A model generated the notes under the pieces. It had not been told where the DNA came from. It ran no database searches and saw nothing but the letters and a program-made list of their open reading frames with translations. The position numbers and the translations under genes are program-made. DNA of 64,000 nucleotides from Dasyornis broadbenti. Taxonomy: Eukaryota; Chordata; Aves; Passeriformes; Dasyornithidae. Positions 50,133 through 62,400 of this stretch are shown here, piece after piece; the stretch's first letter is position 1; each line of letters starts with the position of its first letter. The stretch spans positions 98,640 to 162,639 of the forward strand of contig VZRN01004349.1 in assembly GCA_013397935.1 (NCBI GenBank), in the 5' to 3' direction.

Positions 50133-53100
50133 TGGACACGTGTCTGACAGACAATACGATTGAAGTGAACATGACAAGGCCTCTTGAGAACCAAAATGTA
50201 ACAGGGTAATGCACTGTACCTGTTGAAGTTACGTAAGGATGTGTGGTGACAACACAAATGCTAAGGTCACTGTGTATTATAAAAACATCACCCCCCCCAC
50301 CCCTCCACAGACTTCAGACACAGCTTTCCTTTATCTGACAATACAGTTAAGAAAAAGTGCTGGGAAAATCATTGATCCTATTTCAATTTAAGTTTCCTGG
50401 CAGGAAATGAACGAATTCATTTAAGAAGAAAAGTAAATTACCAATGATTTCTTACTGATATTTTTGTAAAGCTCCCAGTAACGAATGTGGGCTTGACAGA
50501 TTTCCGATGGAGCTGCAACAACATAGATAAGGACAGAGAAGAATTTGGTTGAGCTGTGAAGAGTTACCGTTGATAACCACTGATACCATTTTAGGTGGTC
50601 TATGACAACCAGGAGAGTTTGCATGTTCCAGATGAGGCAATGAAGGATGAATGTACTGTACTTGTTGTACAGTTTGAAAAAGAGCTTTGAGCATAACAAT
50701 TTGAGTGGACGGACTGAAAATGGTCCCTTGAATCTTCTTGTCCTATAATGCATTCAGGCAATATAGGAGAATAGTTTCAAAATCTAAACTTAAGGAAAAT
50801 AAGCTGCTAGTAAATAGATTGCAATCTTTTTCTGTCATTTGCTAGGGACCTGTTTCTTTCAAAGGCAAAAAGAACCAAATTCCAAATGGAATTCTAGGAC
50901 TTTGGAAAATGCCATCTAACGCTCCCAGGAATTTCTTATCATCTGTGGTATAGAAAGCAGTTTATCCCAAAGCAATAATGACAGCATTTGTTCTAATGTC
51001 TCATTGTACACATGAAGTGCATATTTTACATATGGCCTATACTGCTACCGTTGATTCCAAACATTATTTTCAGAGTTAGAACAATTTTTGAAAACTTGAT
51101 GGAATAAGATATTACACTAGCCAGTAAAATGGTCATGGGGAAGGAGAGATATGAAAGTAGAAATTAAAATTCTGTTATAGATGAGTAATACTTAGCTATA
51201 CACCAGTTGGATAAAAATCAACAAACTTTCCAGGATATGTTGCAGATGAAGAAAGCAATTATTTCTCAGCAGAAATTGATTTTGACGGATGTCATAATAT
51301 GCAGGTAACATTAAAAGCTAGTGAATAATTTAAATGGCAATCTAGACAACATCTAAATAGATTTGAAAACAGAAAATTTATACAGAAAATGTACAGTTTA
51401 TTTAATTTTTCATCATGTATCTTCAAAATCACAATAATAGTCCTAACATGACCTTAGCAGAAATAAAAAATTGCTTATGGGAAAAATTGTAATTCACTCA
51501 TTAATTCTGAAGCCTTGGCATAATAAATTGAATTACATAACAGACATCAGTTCAGTCTTGCATGATTTAGTTTCTTGAAGTGTGATGTAATCTATCTTTT
51601 TAAGTGTTTTTGAACAAGAAAGAGGAAGTTCTTAGGAGTATAAGGATTTTATACTGGCATGGGGCAAGAGTGTCTCTATTCCAGGAGTCTCCTTTGAACA
51701 GATGCCACCCAGAAGCTTCAGTGGGAACATTAACCTTTACATAATGCATAGAATTGTCCAAATCTATATAATGAAAATAAATTTTTTCTTGATTCTAAAT
51801 GGTGATCACTTTCTTTCCCAAGATATTAGGGTTGATTGATGTTTTGTATTTTTGGTCTTACTTGAAGCTTAATTGGAGAGAGAAGACAGTTTTATCCCTA
51901 TTAATGCTGTTTATATTCTCATCTTAATTACTCCAATATCATTCCAAAGTAACTTCCTGAATGTGAATGCATTGCTCTGCCTTGCAGTTAATGTAAATGG
52001 ATCTGAAGTCAAGGGTGCTGATTTGAAATTTTTACTAAGATTTAATCCACCTCCAGAGTAAAAGGAACATGATACTGCAGTTAATACCAGCACCAGTGGA
52101 CATCATGTTTTATGCCTTATTTAGACAGCACCTTTGATCTAAAGCATGAGGAAATGGTAAATGGAGACCAAACAGAGAAACAGACGTAGTAAACAAACAA
52201 GGAAGTAGGAACAAGTTATCAAATGCTTGCACAGGAAGGGATCAAAGAAGAACCATCAGGTGGTCATTAAAACCTGTTCTAAAACAGTGCTAAAACAAGG
52301 AAGAGAGAAAGACTTAAAAGAAAAGTGCAGGATGAAGTTAGGAGAATCACCTGGAAAACACCCTCCTTGGGAAAAGATCAGATTTTAGAGAGCAGCACTA
52401 TTCAGAATATAATAAATGTTTCATTTTTTCCCAAAATTCATTAAAGAATTTAATTTATTCAGCACTACCATTAGTTAGTTAAAGGTAAATCTTATATTGC
52501 TAGAGAGAAGCAGTTCTCTTGTTTGGGAGAAACATTTGTAAACCAAATGTTTGCATCTTAAACACTGTGTTTGCATGAAGACATGAGCATTAAATAATGA
52601 CAAGACAAGAAAAATACTGAATTTCTTAGAATATTAGAGTAAAAGAAACTGCCATTCTCCATTACCATGCCTGGAAGTTATCAGCTGCAACTATCAGGGA
52701 GAAGTTGTCAATCAACTCTATTGCAAGGATGAAAGAGTAGATGGTACAGTTTAATTTTATTATGGAAATTGATTTGCATCTTTTATATGTCTTGATTGAA
52801 AACTTTCCAGGTAATGGCATTGAAGAATACTCATAAAACTGTCATGACTGCGGTAATAACTATTATTATGATCGAATTTAATAATAAAAAAACCTGCCTG
52901 CAAGATGGGCAGTATGAATAATTCATGTACAATGTTGCTTAAAATGTGATAGAGAGAAAAAGACTTGTAGGAAAATTCTTAATGTATCCAGACAGGGATG
53001 ATAATTGGTTTTTGCAACTAAATGAGTACTTCATGTACAAGACAGCACTAACAAGGCAGGGGAAGAAATTTACACATTGGGGAGACAATTTCATTTATCT

Positions 53101-54736
53101 GGTTACAGCAGGATAAGTGGAATAAATGGTTTTCCGTAAAGGAATTGACAGAAAATGCATATCCTGATAATAATTAGTTTTGTTTACAACTAAAGAACAA
53201 CAGAATAGGAGACACAATAACATCTTTTCAATATGTAATAACATATGTAGCATATGCTTATGCAGGCCTTACTTATGCCATTAATCAGCTACCTGCAAAC
53301 ACTGACCAGACCTCTTCCAGTGTTGCCTTTTAGTTGCAAGCATAAAAAGCAGACCAGCATATGGAGAATTGTTTCACGGTTGCACTTTATTTAATTTTGT
53401 TTGATTCCTTTTAAGTATACAGTAACAGATAAGCTTCTGCTTCCTGCTTTTATTGCCTACCATCTGGTGGGAAAAGCACGGAATAGCAGAAGAAGTGACA
53501 GGTGACTAAGAATATTTCAGTGGAAGGGTCTGAAGTTACAGTGAGTAAGAGTTCATCAAGGATAACAACTCCAGGAACAGAAAGCCAGGCAAGAACTCAT
53601 CCCTTTACTCTTGTCTAAAGGCAGTGATTAGGTTTGAGAGTTGTCTTCTCACTTGTGGATATAAGTTGAATTTCTTGTATACCACCTTCTCAAATTATTA
53701 AAAACAAATAAAACCAAAGTTTTCCCCTCCCAAATGAATAGAAAAAGCCATTTATAATAACATACCAAAAGCAGTTAACTGAAAAAAAACTTGAGAATTG
53801 TATTTAGTCAAAATCCCTGTAAATGCACTGTGGTTTACCTACTTTTGATTCTCTCTTACTTGAACCTGAGATCAATCCTCTTTGTTCTGGCTTGCCACCA
53901 GGGTCTCTGATCAATGTTGATAAAACAAAAAGACAATAAAGAAAGCTTTTAAAGCTACTATGAGAACTGTGGGAAAACAAACCAAAATGAAACAAAACAA
54001 AACTGTACTCTTTTGTTACGACTATGGCCTGTGCCTCTGTGTGTTTGTTTAGGATGGATTACTTTCTATGGTGATTAGAACTAAAGGGAGTTACACTTGA
54101 GAAGCTACACAATAATCTAGCTAAGAGGCATCTCAATAATCACTAAAATAGAGTTGCTTATTTAATGTATCTGTGCTTGCTTTGCCAAGACTAAGATCTT
54201 GAAATTATAAACCCCCCAGACCCGCTTTGTCAGTTGAAAAATCTGCCTCACGATGTAGTTTATAGAACGGATCAGAAAAAAAGGTTCCCAAAACGCTTAC
54301 AAAACTACGGTTTGAAGTCTGACTATTCTTGCTCTTCTTGGCCATTTCTAAACGTAATCATGGGGAAGACAATCTTGTGTTTCTGGATCACAAATAGAGT
54401 CTGGACATTTTGTTGATTCCGCAGTAAAACTCTTTTCACCTTTGTTAATTACATTGGAAAAATCAATATCAGAAAAGGCCATAGTGACATATCAAAAGAA
54501 TATAGGAAATCCTGTTCCACTTCATTAACACAGTTTCTAGAATTGTTGCTTCTGCATGTTATTGAGTTGTAGTGATAAACTGGAAATTATAGAAATGAAG
54601 GCAACAGGCTCCTGTAACTTCAGAGGGAAAACAGAAAAAAGAAAACCACGATTCTTGTCCTCTCATCAAGAAAAAGAAACTAATTTTCTTTAGCTTCCAC
54701 AACTGGAACTTTTAAACAACAATTCATTAGCTTATT

Positions 54737-54759
54737 GGGAGGGGGGTGGGGGGGTGGGG
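54737..54759 (+). other. G-quadruplex-forming run
   Basis: Four G tracts of 3, 6, 7 and 4 bases are separated by single A or T bases. This meets the usual four-tract, short-loop pattern for G-quadruplex potential on the plus strand. No gene is next to it. Confidence 0.85.
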
Positions 54760-57094
54760 AGCAAAGACATCAAAAAACAACAAAAACCCTCCCACACATT
54801 ACCTGATATGCGGTCAAAATAGATCCAATACATTCAACAGAGGTTCTATGTTCGATAGAGAAATCTTACATATGTGATCCTTAATATTTGACATTATAGA
54901 GAGAAATCAGAAAAAGTGATGACTAAAACATCACAACTGAAAAGCAGATATATTTACCTAATTCAATCCTTATGGTGAATAGCAAGAGAATACATCTTCT
55001 GTATTTTCTTTTTAAAAAGAGAACAATAATTCTTACAGCAAGAAGCTTTTATTCTGGCTAATGCAGATTTACTTTTCATACCAAAGTACTGTGGAGGAAG
55101 AGAAAGTTTTGATGAAACTTGCAGATACAGAATATTTCCTCTGACACCAGCAGTAGTACAGCTAGGCTAATGGGAGCTGCCCAGGACAAGTGCTTGAGAT
55201 CATGAGCAGCAAATGGGCGACACGAAGAGACACAGTGTGTAACATCTTCAAGGTAAGGAATTAGAATTATGATCGTGGATGAAATTTCGGTAAATTAACC
55301 ATGCCCAAAGGGCTTATATAATGTAAGAACCTAATTTGTACAGCTGATTTTGCAGATTTCATAAATGTTTCAGAATGACAGGAGACATTTGAGGAAGACA
55401 GACATTCTTTGGTCTCTGTACTGGCTTTACACAACTTTTTAAGAGAAAACACAGAAATACAATCCAGAAATCCAAGAACTGGTAGTTTTCCATTTCCACT
55501 GAGAAAAACTACTTGCATTACTTGTGAATTCACTATAAATTTCAGATGAACTTCTGTTTGTGCCTACAAGTACATTCATGTTCCATTTTGTGATCCTGTC
55601 TTCTGACATACATTGTATAGTAATTTTCCCTTTACAGCTCAAATTCGAATTCTGTAAATAATGGGAAAGACAATTTTGATTGGGAAAGCAAACTGGATTA
55701 TGAACATTATGAGAAAAAACTTCCAGGTCATGAGGTTTCTTTACCATACCAAGGGTTTGCAGGAAGGAAGAAGTGATGGGCTGTGGCCTTGTCTCTTTTC
55801 AAAGGTTTACAGATGAAATTCAGTTCATTGCTCAGTCCTTCGTTCTCAACTTTCAAACTTTTTTCTTAAGGGCAAGATGTTCTTTACAGAAGAAAGAGAC
55901 ATGATGTCAGCTCAGATGATATGCTGTATGACAGTTGTTCTTTGGCAATGGGTTAATGGGCTCATTTCATGCCTCAGGATTTTTCCTGTAGTTAAAGTTA
56001 CTGCACACACAACTTCAGGCTGGGGAAAATAAAAAAAGAGAAAGATTTGGTGAATCTTTTTTCATTCAGAAATGCTACTTCTTTGCTACCAATATGTAAA
56101 ACTGCAGATTAATACAGAACAGATGAAGGAAGCCAACACAGGAAGAGAGGCTATAGTATAGTAATTTGCTAAATGAGCAAGGTGGGGGAAAAAGCTGAGA
56201 ACTAGTCCTTGAGTTTAAAAAAGGAATTTTAACTCCTGGTTGTTTGGGGAAGGGCTGGGGAAGAAATAAAGGGCTCAGGAGTGAAAGAATTGTTTGCTTT
56301 CTCTCACAGAGTCTAGAAGATCTTGTTTTTATTCCAGCTGAGATGAAAGTAAAACAAACCATATACAAATTTTCAACGTATCTCATAAAGTTGGTATTAC
56401 ATCAAGCATACTTTTAGCTCTGAGATGATTGACAGCAAAAAAAAAGCAAAGTAAATGAGCATTGCAATAGAACATTCTTAGTTGAGTCATTAGGTAAATG
56501 AGGTAGAGCCTGAGATCTCTTCACCTCAAAAGCAGCAGTCTGTACTGTCCAATCTAAAGACTCTTTCCTCTGTCAGAGTCCTCAACTGATGAACCCTCTG
56601 CTCAGTGACAACAAGAATGTGTTTAAGTTACTCCTGGACATACATAAAACACATGGGTGGTCTGCTTTGAAGTGTCAGTGCCTTAGATTTAATATGTTAA
56701 TAATATGCTAATAATTTATGCATAAAACAGGTTGCATTGAAGGAAAAATCCAATATTGTCAGTTGCCATGACAACCAGTGTGCTAGCAGATTACACTGTC
56801 TCACATCAGATGGTTGCCAAGGTTGTGACCTATTTCTTAGTTTTAATAATTTCATTTGTAGAATTTGGAAATGCTACCTGGAAAACAAATGATAAAATAT
56901 AGCTCATGTTTAAGGATGGTCCTTCAATATAAAAAAATCTTGCATGCTAGATTAAGCACTAGGCTTAGAAACTAAAAAGAAAGCATAAAGTAATAATTCC
57001 AGGAGTGAAGGAAGGCATGGACTGTTCTGTGAACAGTCTATGGGCTATTGTACAATTTTTCAGGGTGAAGTCAGCGGTTATGCACAGCCTATGT

Positions 57095-57970
57095 CAGTAG
57101 CAGGGACACCTTTCATGATACCAAGTTCCCAGGGCCCAGTCCAACCTGACCTTGAACAGTTCCAGGAATGGGGCATCCATAACTTCTCTGGGCAACCTGT
57201 TCCAGTGGCTCACCACCCTCACAGTAAAGAATTTTCTCCTAACACCTCATCTAAACCTGCCCTCTTTCAGTTTGAAACCATTCCCCTTTGTCCTGTCACT
57301 ACATGCCCTTGCAATAATCTCTCTCCAGCTCTCTTGTAAGCTCACTTCAGGTTTTTTGGGCTTTCTGGGCTGTGAGCACATGTTGTCAAATCTCATCCAC
57401 CAGCTCCCCTGGGTCCTTCTTGGTGGGCTGCTCTCCATCTGTTCATCACCCAGCCTATGTTGGTACTGGAGGTTGCCATGACCCAGGTGCAGCACCTTGT
57501 ACCTTGTCCTGTTAGACCTCATGGGATTCCCATGGCCCTGTTTCTTGAGCTTTTTCAGGTCCCCATCGATGGCACCCCAACCTCCATGTGTGTCAGCTGC
57601 ATCACTCAGCTTGGTGTCATTTGCAAATGTGCTGAGGGTGCACTTGATCCCTCCATCTATGTTATTAATGAAGATATTAAATAACACCGGCCCCATACAG
57701 ACCCCTGAGGGACAACACTTGTCACTGGTGTTCATCAGGACTTGGGGCTGTGGACCCCTACCCTCTGGATGCAACTGTCCAATCAATTTCTTATTCACCT
57801 AACAGTCCACCCATCAAATCCATCTCTCTCTAGTTTTCGGAGAAGGATGCTGTGGAGGACCGTGTGAAAGGCTTTACGGAAGTCCAGGTAAACTACACAG
57901 GTAACCCTTCCCTTCTCCACTGACATTGTCATTCCATCACAGAAGGCCACTAGATTGGTTAAATGATGAA
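57095..57970 (-). mobile_element. CR1 LINE fragment with decayed RT
   Basis: Minus-strand CR1 of about 0.9 kb from mid-RT to just short of the 3' terminus. Read on the minus strand, the order is: 'LTNLVAFCDGMT' near 57960; motif A as 'VVYLDFRKAFHTV' near 57880; motif B decayed to 'CCPSG' near 57720; 'GPVLFNIFIN' near 57670-57700; and motif C as FAND at 57616-57627, where CR1 normally has FADD. A further segment resembling the thumb region follows, ending in antisense 'ggcaacctgttccagtggct' and 'ccaacctgaccttgaacagt'. A stop and frame change occur near 57795. The 183-codon minus-strand frame here is the remnant of the CR1 RT and is not a host gene. The canonical 3' terminal repeats are missing. 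Confidence 0.93.
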
Positions 57971-59345
57971 AACTTTCAAAGATACTTTTTAAACATGAGT
58001 GCACAAGAAAGCAAGTATTTTATAGATTGTGTGCCAGACTATAAAATAAATTAAGTGCTTTTGCAGTTAAATGAAAAGGAACACTTTCAAATGCCAACAT
58101 GTGCTAGTGGACTAGATGATGTCATGTTTTCTGGATTCTTCACTGACCAAAGTTCACTACAGTTTGAGTTACTCCCTCTGGTTAGTAATTTTTTTTTTTT
58201 TTTTTTTTCACGCTTAAGAAAGGTATCAAGTTGCTATTATTAAATAAATAAGTTGCAATAGTACCTCCAGGGGCTGACTGTGGTGTTAGGTAGCAAACAA
58301 ATGGTCCTTCACTGCTTGCTCATTTTACACTGTGTCAGTGTAAAACAATCCAGGAAGGTAACAGTTTTGTCACCAGGACTGTTAACTGACATTTTCTGGC
58401 TGACTGAAGAATTTGTCCTTTATTTTTCTCTCCTATCAAGCTACAAGCTTGGAAGGCAATCACTGTCAATCCTGTTGGTGAGATCAATACCATAAGCCTC
58501 AGTTTCTACTACTGAAACCCAACTTTCTGAGGACCATAAGACAAATAATCCTTCTAGTTTAATCAGATTGGTCTGACCAAATCAGTTGAGGTGAAATGGA
58601 AAAGAGCTCAAGTCATATTTTTTCAGGTTTGCTGAAGTGTCTATCAAGTGATACAGTTACAATAACTTCAGCAGACCTGTATAACCTCAATAATCCACTG
58701 GAATTTGATTTCAGTTATCACAGTATGTTTAGAGGAATGCATTAGTCATAACTTTAATAAATTATCTCTTCTGACACCAGTATTTGTGGACCTGCTTTGT
58801 CATTCTTTTTGTTCTTTTCCTCCACTCCTCTCTTAGAAATTGTCCTGTTGTGGTAAAAGATTATCTTTGAATCTGAGGTTCTTCTTTTCAGGTTTGTCAT
58901 ACTACTATTTTTTTTTTTTTTTTGTAAGAGATGCAAATAGTATGCAAGATGAAACATTGCAAAACCTGTTTCATGGTGTTCTATTTTTTCTTCCAGTTGT
59001 TATTCTTGAACCTATTTTGTTCATGACACACACATTTATAACTGGCCTTCTTTGGGAGAGGAATTAATTCTAATGAATAAACACAATAATGAATGTTCCT
59101 GCTTCCTTTTGCCCCAGGCTGGTCAGCTAGTCCAAGAAAAGGATTTACACAGAACTGTTGGCATTGATTTGAGTTATTTTCTAGCTGCCTGGTTTATACA
59201 GAAACTTATTCTATGTAAATTCTTACTCTTCAACCTCTTCAGAAAACACTTATTACTGTAGAACACTCTTTTGTTCATACCAGAACATTCCTGTTCTTAG
59301 GATTTTTTTCAGGAAAAAAACAAAAGCTTGTATCTCTATGGAATC
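57971..59345. other. non-coding stretch with hairpin
   Basis: No gene recognised. It has poly-T runs at about 58189-58208 and 58911-58923 and the perfect hairpin at 58323-58345. Confidence 0.5.
58323..58345. repeat. perfect inverted repeat, 10-bp arms
   Basis: TTTTACACTG, loop TGT, then CAGTGTAAAA. The arms are exactly complementary with a 3-base loop. No RNA family or transposon end is recognised. Confidence 0.93.
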
Positions 59346-59441
59346 AGGTAAAACCTCATCTGGAGTACAGCCCTGTTTCATTGATATTGAAACTACTTAC
59401 TATTCATTGACCCACTTGAGAGAAGTTCAAGTATGGCATTA
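59346..59441 (+). mobile_element. possible CR1 fragment, very degraded
   Basis: 'gtaaaacctcatctggagta' and 'cagccctgttt' resemble the CR1 segment encoding the conserved 'VRPHLEYCVQF'-type region, and 'acttgagagaagttcaag' resembles the 'LERVQ' segment downstream. The intervening sequence does not align well by eye and no tail is present. It is a weak call. Confidence 0.35.
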
Positions 59442-62400
59442 ATGGATGTGAGAGGAAATAAAAAAATGGGAAGAGGAGAAGAGTATGTCTAGCAACATAC
59501 AAGCATCACAGCTATTTTATTTCTACCTACCACTTGCTATTTAGTAACATACTGGATAAAAAGTAGTGTTCCTAGAGAGGCATAGCTTGTGCTAGGAATA
59601 AGAATATATGACTTTTTGTCACTCTGTAGAATCATTTCAGCTGCTCACTGTGACTCAGCCCACATAGCACTGGAAAAAGGGACTCTCAGCTGGAGATAGA
59701 ATGGAGCAGACAACAATAAAAAGACATATAATACCTAGATCTTTAAACAACTGAACACTTGGGACAGTACTTTGGTGACACATGAATACTGGATGTGTGG
59801 ACCAGAAAAGCTGGAATTTTTTAATCACTTCTCATGGGTAAATGGAAGCTTAAGACAAGATACTGCTATTTTTCCTCCTGCTGTTACAAGTAGCGACAAC
59901 CATTTGGCTCTACAAGAGAGCATCAAATTTCAGTGGCCTTGTGCTAAGAGGTAGTGCTTTGAAAACCCCTTCCTTAAGTGTCAAGCTGGCTGTGGAATGC
60001 TAGGAGCCAACTGTGACTGCCAGGGTATCCTGGAGGCAAAGCCTACACATTACTTTTTCTCCTTTGGTTAGAGTTTCCTGAATGCTGGCAGAGAAACCTA
60101 AACTGAGCCCAGTCTTAGAGAACGCAGACATGAGGCTTCCAATTAATTCAAGCTGTACTTTTCAACATACTTTAGTGGACCATTAGTACCTTGATGATTC
60201 TTTTTCACATCCATGTATAGTTGACATGGTGAGCCTATTCTCAAAAAATTCAAGTGGTAAGCCTCTATATTATATTTTTTATTAATGTCCAACATATTTA
60301 CAATTAAAAAAACCCAAAAACAAAATAAGGGAATTCTCTTGAAATTTTGCTTGCACCACCAATTCATCTATTTCCTTTATCCCATGACCTTCTAGTAGTA
60401 TCTGGGGGTAACAGTGATGTGATTATTTAAACTCCTTGTGTTTATTCCTTGCTTCAGCAAACCATGCCTCAAGTTATTAATTTGTGAAGAGGTGAAAAGC
60501 AAAGGCAGGCTGAGGAGGGAGAGACATATTGTGTGTACATGATTCTTCTGCTCTACAATGTTTTATCCACATAGATATGTCAGTGAAGAGTGAAAAAACT
60601 CACATATTCTTTGCCAAAATAGCTATTCCAGCCAAAAAAACCCATGTGGACACAGCTATGCTGACAAAGAAGAGCTTTGCAGACTGACCTCTAGGTGCTT
60701 GGGGAACTTACACAACTATGCAGGCAGAAAACTCCTTCTGTTGACATACTCTGCCCCTAAGGAAAGGATCCTGTTGCCACAGCTAAACTAGTACGGATGT
60801 ATTAGCATAGTTATATCTGCAATATAAGTCCTGCATCTTGGGCAGTGCTAAGGAAAATTAACCATGGTAGAAGGAATAGTTCTGGCTATTTTAAAATTCT
60901 GTGAATACTTCTTTAGCACTAGTCAAAATTTGCCTATCACAATCACAACATTTTATTTCTAAAATGGAAAATTAATTCTACTTTATGGTGTTGGCTTTTT
61001 TTCCCTACTTTGTCTCTGGACTATCTGCACTACACCAACATCTATCACTAGGAGCTGGTTTTCTAGGTCAGCGGTTTAATTCCTTGATTATCATTTATAA
61101 AATGTCGCATTTGCTAATTGCATCCTAAAGTTTTAAATTTTCCTAACAGTTACTGGAATTAATGAAATATTTAGAAATATTTTCAGCCATGCCATTTTAG
61201 CAACAAGTTATACTATGAAAATATACATTTGTATATGTAATTTTTGAATGTTTTTTAAAGCTGCAGCAGATAAAAGGGAAGTAATAGAGAAACTGGCATT
61301 ATGCTGAGCCTAAGTAATTTACTAAATACTAACAGGAGAATCCTAATAATCTTCTGTTGTTTTAAGGAAGCATCTAAGTGAAAACCTGGCAATCAGCAGG
61401 GTTTGGAAAGATTAAGTACATTACTCTTCTCACATAATTGTATAGAAATCACTTCATGTTACTCAATCTTCTCCATGCTTTTTCATTGCTTTATTTTTCT
61501 CTTATTCAAAATGATTTGTTAAATAATCCTGCAAAAACCTAGCAAATATAGATGTCTTCCTAGCCAGGAAGAATTCCCAACACTTCTATTTTCATTTTCC
61601 TTTCTTAACAGGGTAGTAACAGAACTATTTACTGCACTTTAAACTCTCATAGCTAGTCTTTTATCCCTCCTAGTGATGGTGACAGAGTAGGAAACCCATG
61701 TGCAAGTTCCTTTCTGCCATGTTTATACCCAAAATGAAAATATAGAAAAGATTCAGCCTCTCTCCTAACAATACTCAGCTTGAGACTGTGACTAGGACCA
61801 AACTTTTTCACTCTCAGGATAGTGGTGGTTTATCTTCCTCAGATTTTGCATTACTTACGTGCTTAGCTGGTGTGAAATGGTCAGAAGTCCCTAGGTTATA
61901 TCCACAAATATATCCATATTCTCACATACATATATATGCTTATGTATATGCATGGTAGTTGGGACTTAAGAAGAAAGAATAAACCACTGCCTCCAAGATA
62001 ATGTCAAATGACAGTATATAAAAAAAAACAACCAAAAAATTCTGTCCTGAATAATTTTCTGGTCAGAGCATCTAAACTGTGTACAGTTTTTAGTCAGAGT
62101 GATTCACTTTCACAGGAGATCACAGCCTTTGTGTTATGGGCCTCATTTTTGTCTCTAAGTTTCTTATAAGGGAATGGGATGGCAGTGTCTAGCTGTAAAG
62201 TTCACTGAAGATTGCAAAGCACTATTGTCACAAGGGAAGAATAAGCTTGGAAGCCAGATGAAAGGACAATAAGAGCTTTCTTTTCCTAATATTGGTCATA
62301 GAGAAGCCAGAGGTTAAACAAGCAGGTAAAGTTTTTTCCAAACATACAGACACTCACATTTTGTTTGTTAAATCTTAATTGCCTCTCTCTTAATTTATGA

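Larger units (their letters stand above)
47671..57094. other. long non-coding stretch
   Basis: About 9.4 kb with no gene or transposon recognised. Marked simple features are a GATA tract at about 50117-50132, a C-rich run at 50291-50306 and a G-quadruplex-type run at 54737-54759. Minus-strand open frames at 50421-50753 and at 55267-55747 are longer than most in the window but show no family motif. The second runs on in a different frame after its stop. An X-box-like GTTGCCATGACAAC lies at about 56763-56776. Confidence 0.5.

Noticed and set aside
50421..50753. 110-codon minus-strand open frame overlapped by an 80-codon frame in another phase
   Set aside because: No family motif, start or splice context supports either frame; length alone is not evidence here.
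57247..57798. 183-codon minus-strand open frame, the longest in the window
   Set aside because: Its residues follow the CR1 reverse transcriptase order (GPVLFNIFIN, then FAND, then thumb-like sequence). It is retrotransposon remnant, not a host gene.
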